From Sulfitobacter sp. D7 (lineage in GTDB: Bacteria; Pseudomonadota; Alphaproteobacteria; Rhodobacterales; Rhodobacteraceae), in NCBI RefSeq assembly GCF_003611275.1, contig NZ_CP020694.1, positions 2,542,001-2,606,000 on the forward strand: a DNA stretch of 64,000 nucleotides, given 5' to 3'. The notes beneath the pieces were generated by a model. The model was not told where the DNA came from. It did not search any database and saw only the letters and a list, made by a program, of their open reading frames with translations. Shown here one piece after another: positions 40,477-50,090 of this stretch; positions within the stretch are counted from its first letter, which is position 1, and the number at the start of each line of letters is the position of its first letter. Position numbers and translations under genes: made by a program.

Positions 40477-41052
40477 TCAGCGGCCCGCTTTCAGCAGCAG
40501 GTCGAGGGTATAGAGCGCGCGGGTCATGGCTTCGGCAGCGCTGACATCGTCCGACAGCGCGGCGCGCAGATAGAGCCCATCAATCAGCGCCGCTAATGTG
40601 TCGGCGTCGCCTTCGGGTTGGGGGCTGATCGGGCGCAGCGCATGGGTGAGGTTCGAGCGCAGACGGCTTTGATAAGCCGTCAGCAGCCGCCGCGTTTCGG
40701 GATTGGTGCGGGCATGGGCATAAAGCGTCATCCACGCGCTGATCGTGCCAGGATGAAAGCCGGTGTCGTCGAAACTGGCGACAATGATCGCCGCCGCCCG
40801 GTCGTGGGGCGTGCGTGCCGTGGCGAGCCGTTCGCGCACCCCGGCGGCGTATTCCGACAGAATATGGCGCATCGCGGCGAGGAAGATCTGATTCTTGCCG
40901 CCGAAATAGTGATGCGCCAACGCGCTCGACATGCCTGCCCGCTTGGCGATCTGACTCACCGTCACATCCAGCGACTGAGCTTCGCCAATCTCGGCGATGG
41001 TGGCTTTGACCAGCGCAGAGCGGCGAATGGGTTCCATTCCGACTTTGGGCAT
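40477..41052 (-). CDS. betI: Choline-responsive TetR repressor BetI
   Basis: A 191-aa TetR-family protein. The helix-turn-helix is [32 protein letters not shown] (residues 29-60, the YF-G-K signature of BetI). In other bacteria BetI represses the bet genes until choline binds. A palindrome overlapping a likely -35 lies 50 bp upstream of the start. It is the first gene of the bet operon. Confidence 0.92.
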   Translation of the reverse strand: MPKVGMEPIRRSALVKATIAEIGEAQSLDVTVSQIAKRAGMSSALAHHYFGGKNQIFLAAMRHILSEYAAGVRERLATARTPHDRAAAIIVASFDDTGFHPGTISAWMTLYAHARTNPETRRLLTAYQSRLRSNLTHALRPISPQPEGDADTLAALIDGLYLRAALSDDVSAAEAMTRALYTLDLLLKAGR

Positions 41053-41087
41053 TGGATTCGGGTCCTTGGGGCAGTGTTGACCGCCTC

Positions 41088-41121
41088 AGGATAGGGGAAT
41101 CTTTATTGACTCGTCAATCAA
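41088..41121 (-). promoter_or_regulatory. bet operon promoter with BetI-type operator
   Basis: TTTATTGAC (41102-41110), TC, GTCAATCAA (41113-41121) is an inverted repeat with 8 of 9 pairs matching, resembling the BetI operators of rhizobia and enterobacteria. On the - strand it contains a -35 TTGACG (41112-41117) with a -10 TATCCT 18 nt away (41088-41093). Confidence 0.72.
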
Positions 41122-41144
41122 GTACCGCCCGGCGGGGTGGTACG

Positions 41145-42074
41145 TCAGAATTTCGTGGCGTGGGAGGGCGGCGTGACCTGCCGTTTCAGCATTGCTTCGC
41201 GCCATGTGATAAAGGTGACCGAGCCCAAAATCACGGCTCCGCCCAGCACCACCCAGATGTCCACCGGTTCGGCAAAGACCACCACACCAAGGATCGTGGC
41301 CCAGACCAGTTGCAGGAATGTCACCGGCTGCGTCACCGTCACGGGGGCGGCGGCGAATGCCAGCGTCATGGTGAAATGCCCCGCCGTGGCGAAAAAGGCG
41401 ACGCCGGCGAGGATCAGCAACTCCTGCGCGGTGGGCGTGATCCAAACGGTGAAGGCGAAGGGCGCAAGGCCGATGGTCACGAAGATCGACAGCATGGTGA
41501 CGATCATCACAGGCCGCGCTTCATCCGCCAGCACCTTGGCCAAGAGGTAAGACCCCGCAAACACCACCGCCGCCAGCAGCATCGCCAGATGCCCGGTCGA
41601 AACTTCGCGGAAACCCGGTCGCAGGATGATCGCCGCGCCCGCCAGCCCCAGACAGACCGCCACGATGCGCCGTGCCGCGAGCTTTTCGCCCAGAAAAATC
41701 GCAGCGCCGACAGTGACATAGATCGGCGCGAGGTAGTTCATCGCCGTGACTTCGGCAATCGGCAGGCGGGTCATGGCGTAGAACCACAAGATCACCCCGC
41801 CCGCATGAAAGAACCCGCGCAGACCGAAAAGCCCCCACTGGCGCTTGCTAACGGGGGTCGACAAAAGCGACCGCAGGATCGGCAGAACAAAGACCAGCCC
41901 CATGGCGTAGCGCAGGAATGCGGCCTCTGCCGAGGGCAGGCGCGGCCCCATGTATTTGACCAGCGCGGTCACGCCGATGAAACATGCCCCGGTCACCAGC
42001 ATCCAAAAGACCCCGACAAGCGGGCGATTGGCGGGAACGGGGATGTCGGGGGTGGTCGCGGGGTTTTGTGTCAT
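41145..42074 (-). CDS. EamA/DMT-family transporter
   Basis: A 309-aa membrane protein with about ten helices as two EamA repeats (FWMLVTGACFIGVTALVKYM in the first, HLAMLLAAVVFAGSYLLAKV in the second). The family moves small metabolites across the inner membrane; the substrate is not readable. I start at ATG 42074 (MTQNPATTPD) with AAAGGG upstream. It is upstream of betI on the same strand, with the bet promoter between them, so it need not belong to that operon. Confidence 0.88.
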   Translation of the reverse strand: MTQNPATTPDIPVPANRPLVGVFWMLVTGACFIGVTALVKYMGPRLPSAEAAFLRYAMGLVFVLPILRSLLSTPVSKRQWGLFGLRGFFHAGGVILWFYAMTRLPIAEVTAMNYLAPIYVTVGAAIFLGEKLAARRIVAVCLGLAGAAIILRPGFREVSTGHLAMLLAAVVFAGSYLLAKVLADEARPVMIVTMLSIFVTIGLAPFAFTVWITPTAQELLILAGVAFFATAGHFTMTLAFAAAPVTVTQPVTFLQLVWATILGVVVFAEPVDIWVVLGGAVILGSVTFITWREAMLKRQVTPPSHATKF

Positions 42075-42129
42075 GTCGCGACCCTTTCCCAAAGTGCTGC
42101 CAAGGGCAAGATGGGCGCGGCACTTTTAT

Positions 42130-42729
42130 TCACATCGCAAGCAATTTGATCGCAATCCCCCACATGGTCACGGCGATGACGGCGTCCAAAATCTGCCAAC
42201 TGCGCGGCTTGGCGAAAAGCGGCGCAAGCAGCCGCGCGCCATAGCCGAGGGCAAAGAAGAACACGAAACTCGCCAACGCTGCGCCGATCCCAAAGCTCAG
42301 GCGGTCGGGATACTGCGCCGAGATTGAACCAAGCAGCACCAATGTGTCGAGATAAACATGCGGGTTCAGCCAGGTCAGGGCCAGCAGGGTTAGGACCGCC
42401 TTGCCCAAGCTGCGGGTGGCCTGCCCTTCGGCCTCCAACCCCTCACCGCCGCGCCATGCCGACACGGCGTTGCGCCAACCGTACCACAGCAGGAAGGCCG
42501 CGCCGCCGTAGCGCATCAGTGGCCCGAACCACGGTGCCGCTTCGGCCAGCGCGCCAAAACCGGCCACACCGGCAGTGATCAAGATCGCATCCGAAGTGGC
42601 GCAGACCAACACCACCACCAGCACATGCTCACGCCGCAGCCCTTGGCGCAGGACAAAGGCGTTCTGCGCGCCGATGGCCATGATGAGAGTGAGGCTGAGA
42701 GCGAAGCCGGGGAGGAATGAGGTCAGCAT
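42130..42729 (-). CDS. argO: LysE/ArgO-type amino acid exporter
   Basis: A 199-aa membrane protein with six helices. The opening FALSLTLIMAIGAQNAFVLRQG and the central TLLALTWLNPHVYLDTLVLL are diagnostic of the LysE/ArgO exporters of basic amino acids. A LysR regulator of the ArgP/LysG type is divergently encoded 88 bp away, the known pairing in which the regulator senses Lys or Arg and activates the exporter. Confidence 0.9.
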   Translation of the reverse strand: MLTSFLPGFALSLTLIMAIGAQNAFVLRQGLRREHVLVVVLVCATSDAILITAGVAGFGALAEAAPWFGPLMRYGGAAFLLWYGWRNAVSAWRGGEGLEAEGQATRSLGKAVLTLLALTWLNPHVYLDTLVLLGSISAQYPDRLSFGIGAALASFVFFFALGYGARLLAPLFAKPRSWQILDAVIAVTMWGIAIKLLAM

Positions 42730-42817
42730 TGGGGCGTCCTGTCTTGGGTTGCTTTTGCCTACCGCGGCAGTACAGATTACTCAAATTCAATAGTCTTCGC
42801 TTGGATTAGAAAAACTT
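42730..42817. promoter_or_regulatory. Divergent argO-argP control region
   Basis: These 88 bp between the exporter and the LysR gene must hold both promoters. The right half is AT-rich (TACTCAAATTCAATAGTC, TTGGATTAGAAAAAC). A LysR T-N11-A site is likely but I cannot fix it. Confidence 0.5.
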
Positions 42818-43699
42818 ATGCAGCTAGACAGCGCCCAACTGACCGCTTTGGCGAGCATCCTGCGACTTGGCAGCTTTGACGCGGCGGCGGCGGCGCTCGG
42901 GGTCACCCCCTCCGCCATCTCGCAGCGGGTGAAGGCGCTTGAGGATCGAGTCGGCACCACGCTGGTCTTGCGCGGCCAACCCTGTACCGGCACGCCGACG
43001 GGCCAGCGGCTGGCGAAACATGCCGAAGACGTGGCCCTGCTCGAAGCGCAGGCATTGGGCGTCAGCGGCAACACGTCCCCGCCCCGGCTGCGGCTGGCGG
43101 TGCCTGCGGATGTACTGGCGACATGGCTCATCCCGGCCTTGGCGCAGATACCGGAGATGCTGTTTGATCTGGTGATCGACGATCAAGACACCTCCGCCGA
43201 TTGGCTGCGGCGTGGAGAGGTCAGCGCGGCTGTGACCGGACAAGCCCGCGCCGCACCGGGCTGCGATATGCTGGCTTTGGGTGCGCTGCGCTATCACGCG
43301 ACGGCAAGCCCCGCCTATATGAAGAAATGGTTTGCCCACGGCGTCACCACCGAGACACTGGGCCAAGCGCCGATGCTGACCTTTAACCGCAAGGATCAAC
43401 TGCAGGGGCGCTGGCTGATGCAAAAAACCAGGCAGCGATTGACCCCGCCCAGCCACCACCTGCCCTCAAGTCACGGCTTCGTGGCGGCGGCGCGCGAAGG
43501 CTTGGGCTGGGGCATGAACCCTGCCCCTCTGGTGGCTGAGGATATGGAGAAAGGCCGCCTCGTCTCGCTCGACGACGCATTGCCATTGGATGTGCCGCTT
43601 TACTGGCAGGTCGCGCGGATCATGGCCCCCGCGCTTGCCCCGCTCACCGCCGCCATAAGGGCTGCGGCGCGCGAGGCGCTGGTGCAAGGGGCGCGTTAA
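42818..43699 (+). CDS. argP: LysR-family regulator, ArgP/LysG type
   Basis: A 293-aa LysR-type regulator. The winged helix ([40 protein letters not shown]) has the SQRVKALE recognition helix typical of ArgP, followed by a periplasmic-binding-like effector domain with [11 protein letters not shown]. It should activate the divergent exporter when Lys or Arg is high. Its last bases overlap the convergent yebC stop. Confidence 0.9.
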   Translation: MQLDSAQLTALASILRLGSFDAAAAALGVTPSAISQRVKALEDRVGTTLVLRGQPCTGTPTGQRLAKHAEDVALLEAQALGVSGNTSPPRLRLAVPADVLATWLIPALAQIPEMLFDLVIDDQDTSADWLRRGEVSAAVTGQARAAPGCDMLALGALRYHATASPAYMKKWFAHGVTTETLGQAPMLTFNRKDQLQGRWLMQKTRQRLTPPSHHLPSSHGFVAAAREGLGWGMNPAPLVAEDMEKGRLVSLDDALPLDVPLYWQVARIMAPALAPLTAAIRAAAREALVQGAR

Positions 43700-44436
43700 A
43701 GCTGCGCCATAACCTCATCAGAGGCTTCGAAATTGGTGGTGACGCGCTGCACGTCGTCGTCTTCCTCAAGCGCATCGACCAGCTTCATTAGCTTTTCCAT
43801 GGCCTCAAGGTCCATCTCGGTGGTGGTGGTCGGACGCCAGATCAGTTTAGTCGATTCCGACTCGCCCAGTTCCGCCTCGAGCGCTGTCGACACATCATTG
43901 AGATCGGTGTCGGCGCAATAGATGACGTGACCGTCTTCGGAGCTTTCGACATCTTCGGCTCCGGCCTCAATCGCCGCCAACATCACGGTGTCCGCGTCGC
44001 CCACGGACGCGGGATAGATCACCTCGCCCTTGCGCTCGAACATAAAACCGACCGAGCCTGTCTCGCCCAGATTGCCACCGTTCTTGGTGAAGGTCGAGCG
44101 CACGGTCGAAGCGGTGCGGTTCCGGTTGTCGGTCATCGCTTCCACGATCACCGCCACGCCGTTCGGGCCATAGCCCTCATAGCGGATTTCTTCGTAATCC
44201 TCGCCCTCACCGCCCACGGCCTTCTTGATGGCGCGTTCGATGTTGTCCTTGGGCATGGACTGGCCTTTGGCCTCTTTCACGGCCATGCGCAGACGCGGGT
44301 TCTTTTCCGGGTCGGGGTCGCCCATCTTGGCCGCGATGGTGATTTCCTTGGAAAGTTTGGAAAACACCTTGGCGCGCAGCTTGTCCTGACGGCCCTTGCG
44401 ATGCTGGATGTTTGCCCATTTGGAGTGACCGGCCAT
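43696..44436 (-). CDS. yebC: YebC/PmpR family DNA-binding or translation factor
   Basis: A 246-aa protein of the YebC/PmpR/TACO1 family. The N-terminus [20 protein letters not shown] is diagnostic, followed by [11 protein letters not shown] and [19 protein letters not shown]. Members have been described as transcription regulators and as factors easing translation of proline-rich stretches. I start at ATG 44436 (MAGHSKW) with GAGGT upstream. Confidence 0.94.
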   Translation of the reverse strand: MAGHSKWANIQHRKGRQDKLRAKVFSKLSKEITIAAKMGDPDPEKNPRLRMAVKEAKGQSMPKDNIERAIKKAVGGEGEDYEEIRYEGYGPNGVAVIVEAMTDNRNRTASTVRSTFTKNGGNLGETGSVGFMFERKGEVIYPASVGDADTVMLAAIEAGAEDVESSEDGHVIYCADTDLNDVSTALEAELGESESTKLIWRPTTTTEMDLEAMEKLMKLVDALEEDDDVQRVTTNFEASDEVMAQL

Positions 44437-44555
44437 GAATACCTCGTTCTGGCAATGCGTTTGCGCCACTCTATATGCCAGCATCACCGCTGGAACAAGC
44501 CACCCGGCCTGTGCTTAGCTTTCCTCCTTTGGGGCAACCACGTTAGACCGGATAT

Positions 44556-46328
44556 ATGACCACAGATCAGATCATTCTCTTTACCCTCTTTGGCGCGGTC
44601 TTTGGCCTGCTGCTGTGGGGCCGCTTTCGCTATGACATCGTGGCATTTGGCGCACTGATGGCCGGGGTGGTGCTGGGGGTGGTGCCCACGGAAAACGCCT
44701 TTGACGGCTTTGGCCATCCGGCGACGCTGATCGTGGCGCTGGTGCTGGTGGTTTCCGCCGGGCTGGTGCGTTCGGGCGCGGTGATGTTGATCACCCGCAC
44801 GCTGGTGGACAGTTCGCGCAGCTTGGGCGCGCATATCTCGATCATGGGGGCCGTCGGCGGGGTGCTCTCGGCCTTTATGAACAACGTGGCGGCCTTGGCG
44901 CTTTTGATGCCGGTCGACATTCAGACCGCGCGCAAAGCGGGCCGCGCGCCGGGGCTAAGCCTGATGCCGCTGAGTTTTGCCACCATCCTTGGCGGCATGG
45001 CCACGCTGATTGGCACGCCGCCCAATATTATCATCGCGTCGATCCGGCAGGAATCGCTGGGGGCGCCTTTCAAGATGTTCGACTTTGCCCCGGTGGGCGG
45101 TTTGGCCGCCATTGCCGGGCTGATCTTCGTGGCCTTGATCGGCTGGCGTTTGATCCCCGCCCGCGAAGACGCGATGATCGAAGCTGATGATATCGCGGAA
45201 TATATCGCCGAGTTGACCGTGCCCGAGGGCAATAAGCAGATCGGCAAGCGTCTGGCAGAGCTACAGGAAGAAGCACATAAGGCCGATGTGGCGATCCTTG
45301 GGCTGATGCGGGACGGCAAACGGCGCTATGGCACCGCGCGCAACGTGGTGCTGCAGGCCGGAGACGCGATCGTGCTGGAAGCCACGCCCGACGCGCTGGA
45401 CGAATTTCGCAGCACCCTGAACCTCGCGCTGGCGGACAGTGACCGCGAAGACCTGCTGCTGGCCGATGGCGACGGGGTCGAGATTGTCGAGGTCGTGGTG
45501 ACCGAAGGGTCCCGCCTCAATGGTCGCACGGCGCAGGCGGTGGGCCTTTCGTGGCGCCAGCGCACGGTGCTTCTGGGTCTGTCTCGGCAAGGCCGCAAGA
45601 TCACCTCGCAGCTGCGCACAACCGAGCTGAAACCCGGTGACATCCTCTTGCTGCTGGTGCCGCGTGACACGGTGGCCCATGTCACCGACTGGCTGGGCGT
45701 ACTGCCCTTGGCCGACCGTGGCCTTGCCGTGACCCAAGACAGCAAGACGTGGCTTGCCATCGGCATGTTCGCAGGTGCGGTGGCGGCGGCCTCCTTTGGG
45801 TTGATCTATCTGCCCATTGCGCTTGGGCTGGTGGTCGTGGGCTATGTGCTGGCCAAGATCGTGCCGCTGTCGGAGCTCTATACTCATATCGAATGGCCGG
45901 TGATCGTGCTTTTGGGCTCCATGATCCCGCTGGGCGCGGCGCTGGAAACCTCGGGCGGGACCGAGTTGATCGCGGGCGCGCTGGTGGGGCTGACCGAGGG
46001 GCTGCCCGCATGGGTCGTGCTGACGGTGCTCATGGTGGTGACCATGTCGCTGTCGGATGTGCTGAACAACACGGCGACGACAATCGTCGCCGCCCCGGTG
46101 GGCATCCAGATGGCGCAGACGCTCGGGGTGTCGCCCGACCCCTTCCTGATGGCGGTGGCGGTGGCGGCCTCTTCGGCGTTCCTCACGCCGATTGGACATA
46201 AGAACAACACCCTGATCCTTGGCCCCGGCGGCTATTCCTTTGGCGACTATTGGCGCATGGGGCTGCCGCTAGAGATCATCGTCGTCGCGGTGTCGATCCC
46301 CGCGATCCTCGTCTTTTGGCCACTTTGA
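44556..46328 (+). CDS. SLC13-family permease with RCK_C domains
   Basis: A 590-aa membrane protein. The CitT/DASS-type transport halves (about residues 1-200 and 400-590; NNVAALALLMPVDIQTA and LNNTATTIVAAPVGIQMAQ are the paired SNT-like motifs) flank a cytoplasmic insert with two TrkA-C (RCK_C) domains (VTEGSRLNGRTAQAVGLSWR). The substrate may be a dicarboxylate, sulfate or another anion, gated by the RCK_C ligand. A second gene of the same architecture is at 50091-51863. It precedes the BASS gene by 79 bp. Confidence 0.9.
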   Translation: MTTDQIILFTLFGAVFGLLLWGRFRYDIVAFGALMAGVVLGVVPTENAFDGFGHPATLIVALVLVVSAGLVRSGAVMLITRTLVDSSRSLGAHISIMGAVGGVLSAFMNNVAALALLMPVDIQTARKAGRAPGLSLMPLSFATILGGMATLIGTPPNIIIASIRQESLGAPFKMFDFAPVGGLAAIAGLIFVALIGWRLIPAREDAMIEADDIAEYIAELTVPEGNKQIGKRLAELQEEAHKADVAILGLMRDGKRRYGTARNVVLQAGDAIVLEATPDALDEFRSTLNLALADSDREDLLLADGDGVEIVEVVVTEGSRLNGRTAQAVGLSWRQRTVLLGLSRQGRKITSQLRTTELKPGDILLLLVPRDTVAHVTDWLGVLPLADRGLAVTQDSKTWLAIGMFAGAVAAASFGLIYLPIALGLVVVGYVLAKIVPLSELYTHIEWPVIVLLGSMIPLGAALETSGGTELIAGALVGLTEGLPAWVVLTVLMVVTMSLSDVLNNTATTIVAAPVGIQMAQTLGVSPDPFLMAVAVAASSAFLTPIGHKNNTLILGPGGYSFGDYWRMGLPLEIIVVAVSIPAILVFWPL

Positions 46329-46407
46329 CGTCGCGCCCCCGGCGCGCGTCAGGCTTGCCAGATCGCATTTGTCGCCCCTAGGCTGATTTCAGCTTTAGGG
46401 GGGACAA

Positions 46408-47265
46408 ATGGATATTCTAATCAACGTCGTACTGCCGCTGTCTTTGGCGATCATCATGCTGTCGCTGGGGGTCGGCCTTACGGTCCAAGACTTCACCCGC
46501 GTTGCAAAATACCCGCGCGCTTTCGGGTTGGGCGCGCTGTGCCAAGTGGTGCTGGTGCCCGCCGCCGCTTGGGCCGTCGCCACGGCCTTTGGCCTCAGCG
46601 GAGAGCTGGCGGTGGGGCTGATGATCCTGTCCTTCTGCCCCGGCGGGGTGACCTCGAACATGGTCAGCAAATTCGCGCGGGGCGATGTGGCGCTGTCGGT
46701 GACTTTGACGGCGGTCGTCTCGCTCCTGAGCATTCTGACCGTGCCGATCTTCACCGCCATCGCCGTGCGGCATTTCATGGGCGATGCGGCCCCGGATGTG
46801 TCGGTCGCAACACTTGCCATGGCGATGTTTCTGATCACCACCCTGCCCGTCGCGCTTGGGCTGCTGCTGCGCCACGGCGCGCCTGCCTTGGCCCTGCGGA
46901 TCGAGCCGGGTCTCTCGGCCCTCGCCGCGCTGCTTTTTGTGCTGATCGTGCTGGCCGCTTTGGCCGGGAACTGGAGCCTTTTTGCTGAGAACCTCGCCAG
47001 CCTCGGGCCTGCGCTCATCAGCTTTAACGTCGTTTTAATGCTGCTGGGGCTGGGCATCGCCGGGGCCGCGGGGCTGGCGTGGCGGACGCGCAAGACGATT
47101 TCGATTGAGGTCGGCATTCAGAACGCCACGCTGGGCATCACCCTCGCCGCTTTGATATCGGGCCAAGCCTCGGGGTTCAGCGCCTACGCCCTGCCCTCGG
47201 CGGTCTATGGGATTACCATGTATCTGGTGGCCCTGCCCTTTGTGCTTTGGTTTCGCAAGCGCTGA
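46408..47265 (+). CDS. Bile acid:sodium symporter family protein
   Basis: A 285-aa membrane protein with about nine to ten helices. The BASS core motif LMILSFCPGGVTSNMVSKFA and EVGIQNATLGITLAALISG near the end are characteristic. Bacterial members carry bile acids, pantoate or other organic anions with Na+. AGGGGGGACAA precedes ATG 46408. A bidirectional terminator follows. Confidence 0.92.
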   Translation: MDILINVVLPLSLAIIMLSLGVGLTVQDFTRVAKYPRAFGLGALCQVVLVPAAAWAVATAFGLSGELAVGLMILSFCPGGVTSNMVSKFARGDVALSVTLTAVVSLLSILTVPIFTAIAVRHFMGDAAPDVSVATLAMAMFLITTLPVALGLLLRHGAPALALRIEPGLSALAALLFVLIVLAALAGNWSLFAENLASLGPALISFNVVLMLLGLGIAGAAGLAWRTRKTISIEVGIQNATLGITLAALISGQASGFSAYALPSAVYGITMYLVALPFVLWFRKR

Positions 47266-47286
47266 GAGTGGGGGGCCGCACAAACA

Positions 47287-47321
47287 AAAGGCGCGCCCCG
47301 AGGGACGCGCCTTTCTTGTTT
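47287..47321. terminator. Bidirectional terminator
   Basis: AAAGGCGCG (47287-47295), loop, CGCGCCTTT (47306-47314) followed by CTTGTTT. On the - strand the stem is followed by TTGTTTG. It lies between the BASS gene and the convergent repeat-protein gene and probably serves both. Confidence 0.82.
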
Positions 47322-47334
47322 AAGGGACGGGCCA

Positions 47335-48735
47335 TCAGGCCATGTCGAAAGCGTCGTCCTCACAGAGGTCGGGCTCTTCGTCTTCCTCCGAAGGCATGGA
47401 GGCAAGGCTGAGCGCGTCCATAAGAGCGGTCGCGCCGTCGGATGTGTCGGCGGCGTCGGGGTCGGCCATGTCGGGATCGACCATACCCGTCACCTCAAGA
47501 ACTTCCCCGCCAGTCTCGTCCGAGTCGACGACGAGGCGCATCCCGCTCAGATCGATATCCTCGAACGACAGTGAGCCGGGAAAGGTCCACAGGGTAAAGT
47601 TGGTACTGCTGACCTCCCCTTCCGAACTATCAGCGGTCGTGCCGAACTGCAGACCGACATCAAAATTGCCCCCCGCTTGGGGACCGTCGGTGAAACCGTC
47701 AACTCCGTCATCAACAGCCTTCACGTCCGTTAGGTGATACCCCTCGGCGTTCACATCAGGGAAGAAGTTCAGTTCTTCGATCGCACTCCCGTCAGTCACA
47801 TTGAAGAAAAGTCCGTTGATATCTGCGTGGGACTCAGCTTCAGGGTTTGTGGGTGATAGGTTGAAGTGCAACTCGCCATTAGGCATCTCAGTGACGGCGA
47901 CTGTGGTCTCTCCATTCTCCCCCATCAGGAATTTCAGAACGGTTTTATCGTCGCCACCGGTATCACTACCTTGCGTACCGCCAGAGCCGGAGCCCTTCGT
48001 TCCGCAAGTGCCGGAGCCCTTGGTGCCGCCAGAGCCGGAACCCTTCGTACCACCAGAACCGGAGCCCTTCGTGCCGCCCGAGCCGGGACCCTTCGTACCG
48101 CCAGAACCGGAACCCTTCGTACCGCCAGAGCCGGAGCCCTTCGTACCGCCCGAACCAGAACCTTTCGTGCCACCAGAACCGGAACCCTTCGTGCCGCCAG
48201 AGCCGGAACCCTTCGTACCGCCAGAACCGGAGCCCTTCGTGCCGCCAGAGCCGGAGCCCTTCGTACCGCCAGAACCGGAGCCCTTCGTGCCACCAGAACC
48301 GGAACCCTTCGTACCGCCAGAACCGGAGCCCTTCGTGCCACCAGAGCCGGAGCCCTTCGTGCCGCCAGAGCCGGAGCCCTTCGTGCCGCCAGAGCCGGAA
48401 CCCTTCGTGCCGCCAGAACCGGAACCCTTCGTGCCGCCAGAACCGGAGCCCTTCGTGCCGCCAGAGCCGGTGCCTTTGGTACCACCAGAGCCGGAACCCT
48501 TGGTGCCACCCGAACCAGAACCCTTGGTGCCGCCAGAACCAGAACCCTTGCCGTCATCGCTCCCGTCGAACTTCCCGGCCAGGTTTTCGTCATACCATTT
48601 CGCGAAGGAGGATCCCTCTACCCCGCCGTTGTGATAGGACTTCGTTCCGCTGGCGTCGCAACCGCTGCCCGCCGCACCATCGGTGGACCAGCTATCGTCT
48701 TTACTGTTCCAACCTTTAGAGAATCTGTAACCCAT
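47335..48735 (-). CDS. Octapeptide-repeat protein, probably secreted
   Basis: A 466-aa protein in three parts: an N-terminal 64 residues ([16 protein letters not shown]; also [17 protein letters not shown]), 24 tandem copies of GSGSGGTK (about residues 64-255) and an acidic C-terminal domain of about 210 residues. The latter has [20 protein letters not shown] and LFFNVTDGS, beta-rich segments reminiscent of cell-surface or type I-secreted proteins, and ends [11 protein letters not shown]. There is no signal peptide, so C-terminal secretion is plausible but unproven. Repeat units differ mostly at silent positions. The likely role is surface or matrix; no family is recognised. Confidence 0.78.
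   Translation of the reverse strand: MGYRFSKGWNSKDDSWSTDGAAGSGCDASGTKSYHNGGVEGSSFAKWYDENLAGKFDGSDDGKGSGSGGTKGSGSGGTKGSGSGGTKGTGSGGTKGSGSGGTKGSGSGGTKGSGSGGTKGSGSGGTKGSGSGGTKGSGSGGTKGSGSGGTKGSGSGGTKGSGSGGTKGSGSGGTKGSGSGGTKGSGSGGTKGSGSGGTKGSGSGGTKGSGSGGTKGPGSGGTKGSGSGGTKGSGSGGTKGSGTCGTKGSGSGGTQGSDTGGDDKTVLKFLMGENGETTVAVTEMPNGELHFNLSPTNPEAESHADINGLFFNVTDGSAIEELNFFPDVNAEGYHLTDVKAVDDGVDGFTDGPQAGGNFDVGLQFGTTADSSEGEVSSTNFTLWTFPGSLSFEDIDLSGMRLVVDSDETGGEVLEVTGMVDPDMADPDAADTSDGATALMDALSLASMPSEEDEEPDLCEDDAFDMA
47971..48546. repeat. 24 tandem 24-bp units within a gene
   Basis: The region is exactly 576 bp, 24 in-frame units encoding GSGSGGTK on the - strand. Variants are GT, GP and GSGTCGTK units and a last Q; most other differences are synonymous Gly codons (GGC/GGT) and Thr codons (ACG/ACC). 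Confidence 0.95.
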
Positions 48736-49054
48736 GACACCAATCCCTCATATACTTTTGCAGTCGCGACCGCTTTGCAGCGCCACGTCCCCCACAGACT
48801 TGCGAAACTAACAGGCGCAATTCTCTTTCGGCAAATTCTTTCCATTTTTTCGATGAATGAGGCCAGATGTCGACATAATCGCGAAACAGTAACGCGCCGC
48901 GCAGACGCATTGTCCTTTGGTATAGGCCAAACATACCGAATGGCGGCGAATCACTCCGGCCGGATAGGCTGAAATTGCCTTTGTTTTGCCCAAAACCCGC
49001 CGTACCCTCGACCGTCAAAACGCCTAGACAGACGGAAACACCAGCGGAGGCCCC
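48736..49054. other. Divergent promoter region, no supported gene
   Basis: These 319 bases separate the repeat-protein gene from the kinase-fold gene. The middle (about 48820-48870) is the most AT-rich part and suits promoters. A frame on the - strand overlapping the repeat-gene start is open across the whole gap but shows no signal, repeat or family feature. GCGGAGG at 49044-49050 is the ribosome binding site of the gene at 49055. Confidence 0.5.
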
Positions 49055-50089
49055 ATGGCACGACCCAAGGAACAAAGCGCTCAGGCGCAGATCGTCGCAG
49101 CGGCGCGCAAGCATTTTGGCCAAGACGTGGCACGGGTATCGGCCCCCGGTGGTGAGAACCGGTCAAGTTTCCGGCTGCACCTGACCGATAGTACCGTCAT
49201 CGCAACCCTGCGCCCGAACTTTCGCCGCACCCATTTGGAAGCCCATGTGCTGACCGAACTTGGCCGCCATTGCAGCGACCTGCCCGAATGTCTGGGTGTG
49301 GTGGGTGAGATCATGTTCCAATCCGATGTCGGCAAACGCCGCCTCAATGTTGAGGTCGCGCAGGTCGCGCCAGCGGTACAGCTTGATCTTGCGGGAGAGG
49401 CCGTATCGGCCATTTTTCGCATCCATGGCGCCGCGCGCCAGACCGAGTTGAACGCCATCATGCCGCATCTGGGCAATAACCGCGATTGGGTGCTGAACTT
49501 CGTTGATGCGGTGGACTTTCTAAAAGACCTCGGGGGCGGCATTTCAGACCAGTTCGACCGCACCGCCGCCTATGAACGTATCAACGCCCCGGCGCGGCAA
49601 TTCGTGAAGTGGGACTGCCGGTCGGGCAATGCCGCGATTGGCCGGGATGACAAATTGCGCTGGTTCGACTTTGAATATGCCGGGCTGCGCCATGGCGCCG
49701 AAGACATCGCTTGGCTGATCGGGGATGAGGCGTGGCCCGTCGCCCCGCAGGACATGGTCGACGTGGTAATCGACGCCTTCGATCCCACCTGCGGCATCCC
49801 CCTGCCCGACTACCTTGACTACCTTTCGGTTTACCTGACCTTCCATGCCGTGCAGCGGCTTAAACTGATCAGCAAGGAAGCCAAGAAACGTGGCTGGCTG
49901 AGCAAAGACCGCATCCGGCGCTATGATGATGCAGGCGTGCACCCCGAATTCGCGGCGCATATCTGCCGGGTTGGGGCCTATTTCTCGGACCAATCCGAAC
50001 TCACCGCGCCGCTGACACGCAACTTCCTTGAGGCGCAGGCGGGATTTGAAGCGATCGTCGCCCAGACCGAAAAGCAGCGCAGCGCCTGA
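49055..50089 (+). CDS. Aminoglycoside phosphotransferase-like kinase-fold protein
   Basis: A 344-aa protein with the APH/choline-kinase fold. A lysine-less N-lobe (IATLRPNFRRTHLEAHVLTE) is followed by the catalytic loop KWDCRSGNAAIG (Asp and Asn as in HGDxxxxN, with Lys-Trp replacing His-Gly) and the metal Asp in WFDFEYAGLRHGAEDIAW. It probably phosphorylates a small molecule, perhaps a sugar, choline or amino alcohol. It is divergent to the repeat-protein gene and ends just before the SLC13 stop. Confidence 0.82.
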   Translation: MARPKEQSAQAQIVAAARKHFGQDVARVSAPGGENRSSFRLHLTDSTVIATLRPNFRRTHLEAHVLTELGRHCSDLPECLGVVGEIMFQSDVGKRRLNVEVAQVAPAVQLDLAGEAVSAIFRIHGAARQTELNAIMPHLGNNRDWVLNFVDAVDFLKDLGGGISDQFDRTAAYERINAPARQFVKWDCRSGNAAIGRDDKLRWFDFEYAGLRHGAEDIAWLIGDEAWPVAPQDMVDVVIDAFDPTCGIPLPDYLDYLSVYLTFHAVQRLKLISKEAKKRGWLSKDRIRRYDDAGVHPEFAAHICRVGAYFSDQSELTAPLTRNFLEAQAGFEAIVAQTEKQRSA

Positions 50090-50090
50090 G

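Noticed and set aside
47971..48546. Possible CRISPR array
   Set aside because: The direct repeats have no spacers between them and lie in frame inside a gene.
47801..48634. Long + strand frame rich in Pro-Glu-Pro (PPEPEPFV repeats)
   Set aside because: It is the antisense of the GSGSGGTK repeat; all frames stay open there because of the regular 24-bp unit. The - strand has a proper start, flanking domains and a terminator.
48716..49123. 135-codon - strand frame upstream of the repeat protein
   Set aside because: It runs antisense into the kinase-fold gene and overlaps the repeat-gene start; no start signal, domain or composition support.
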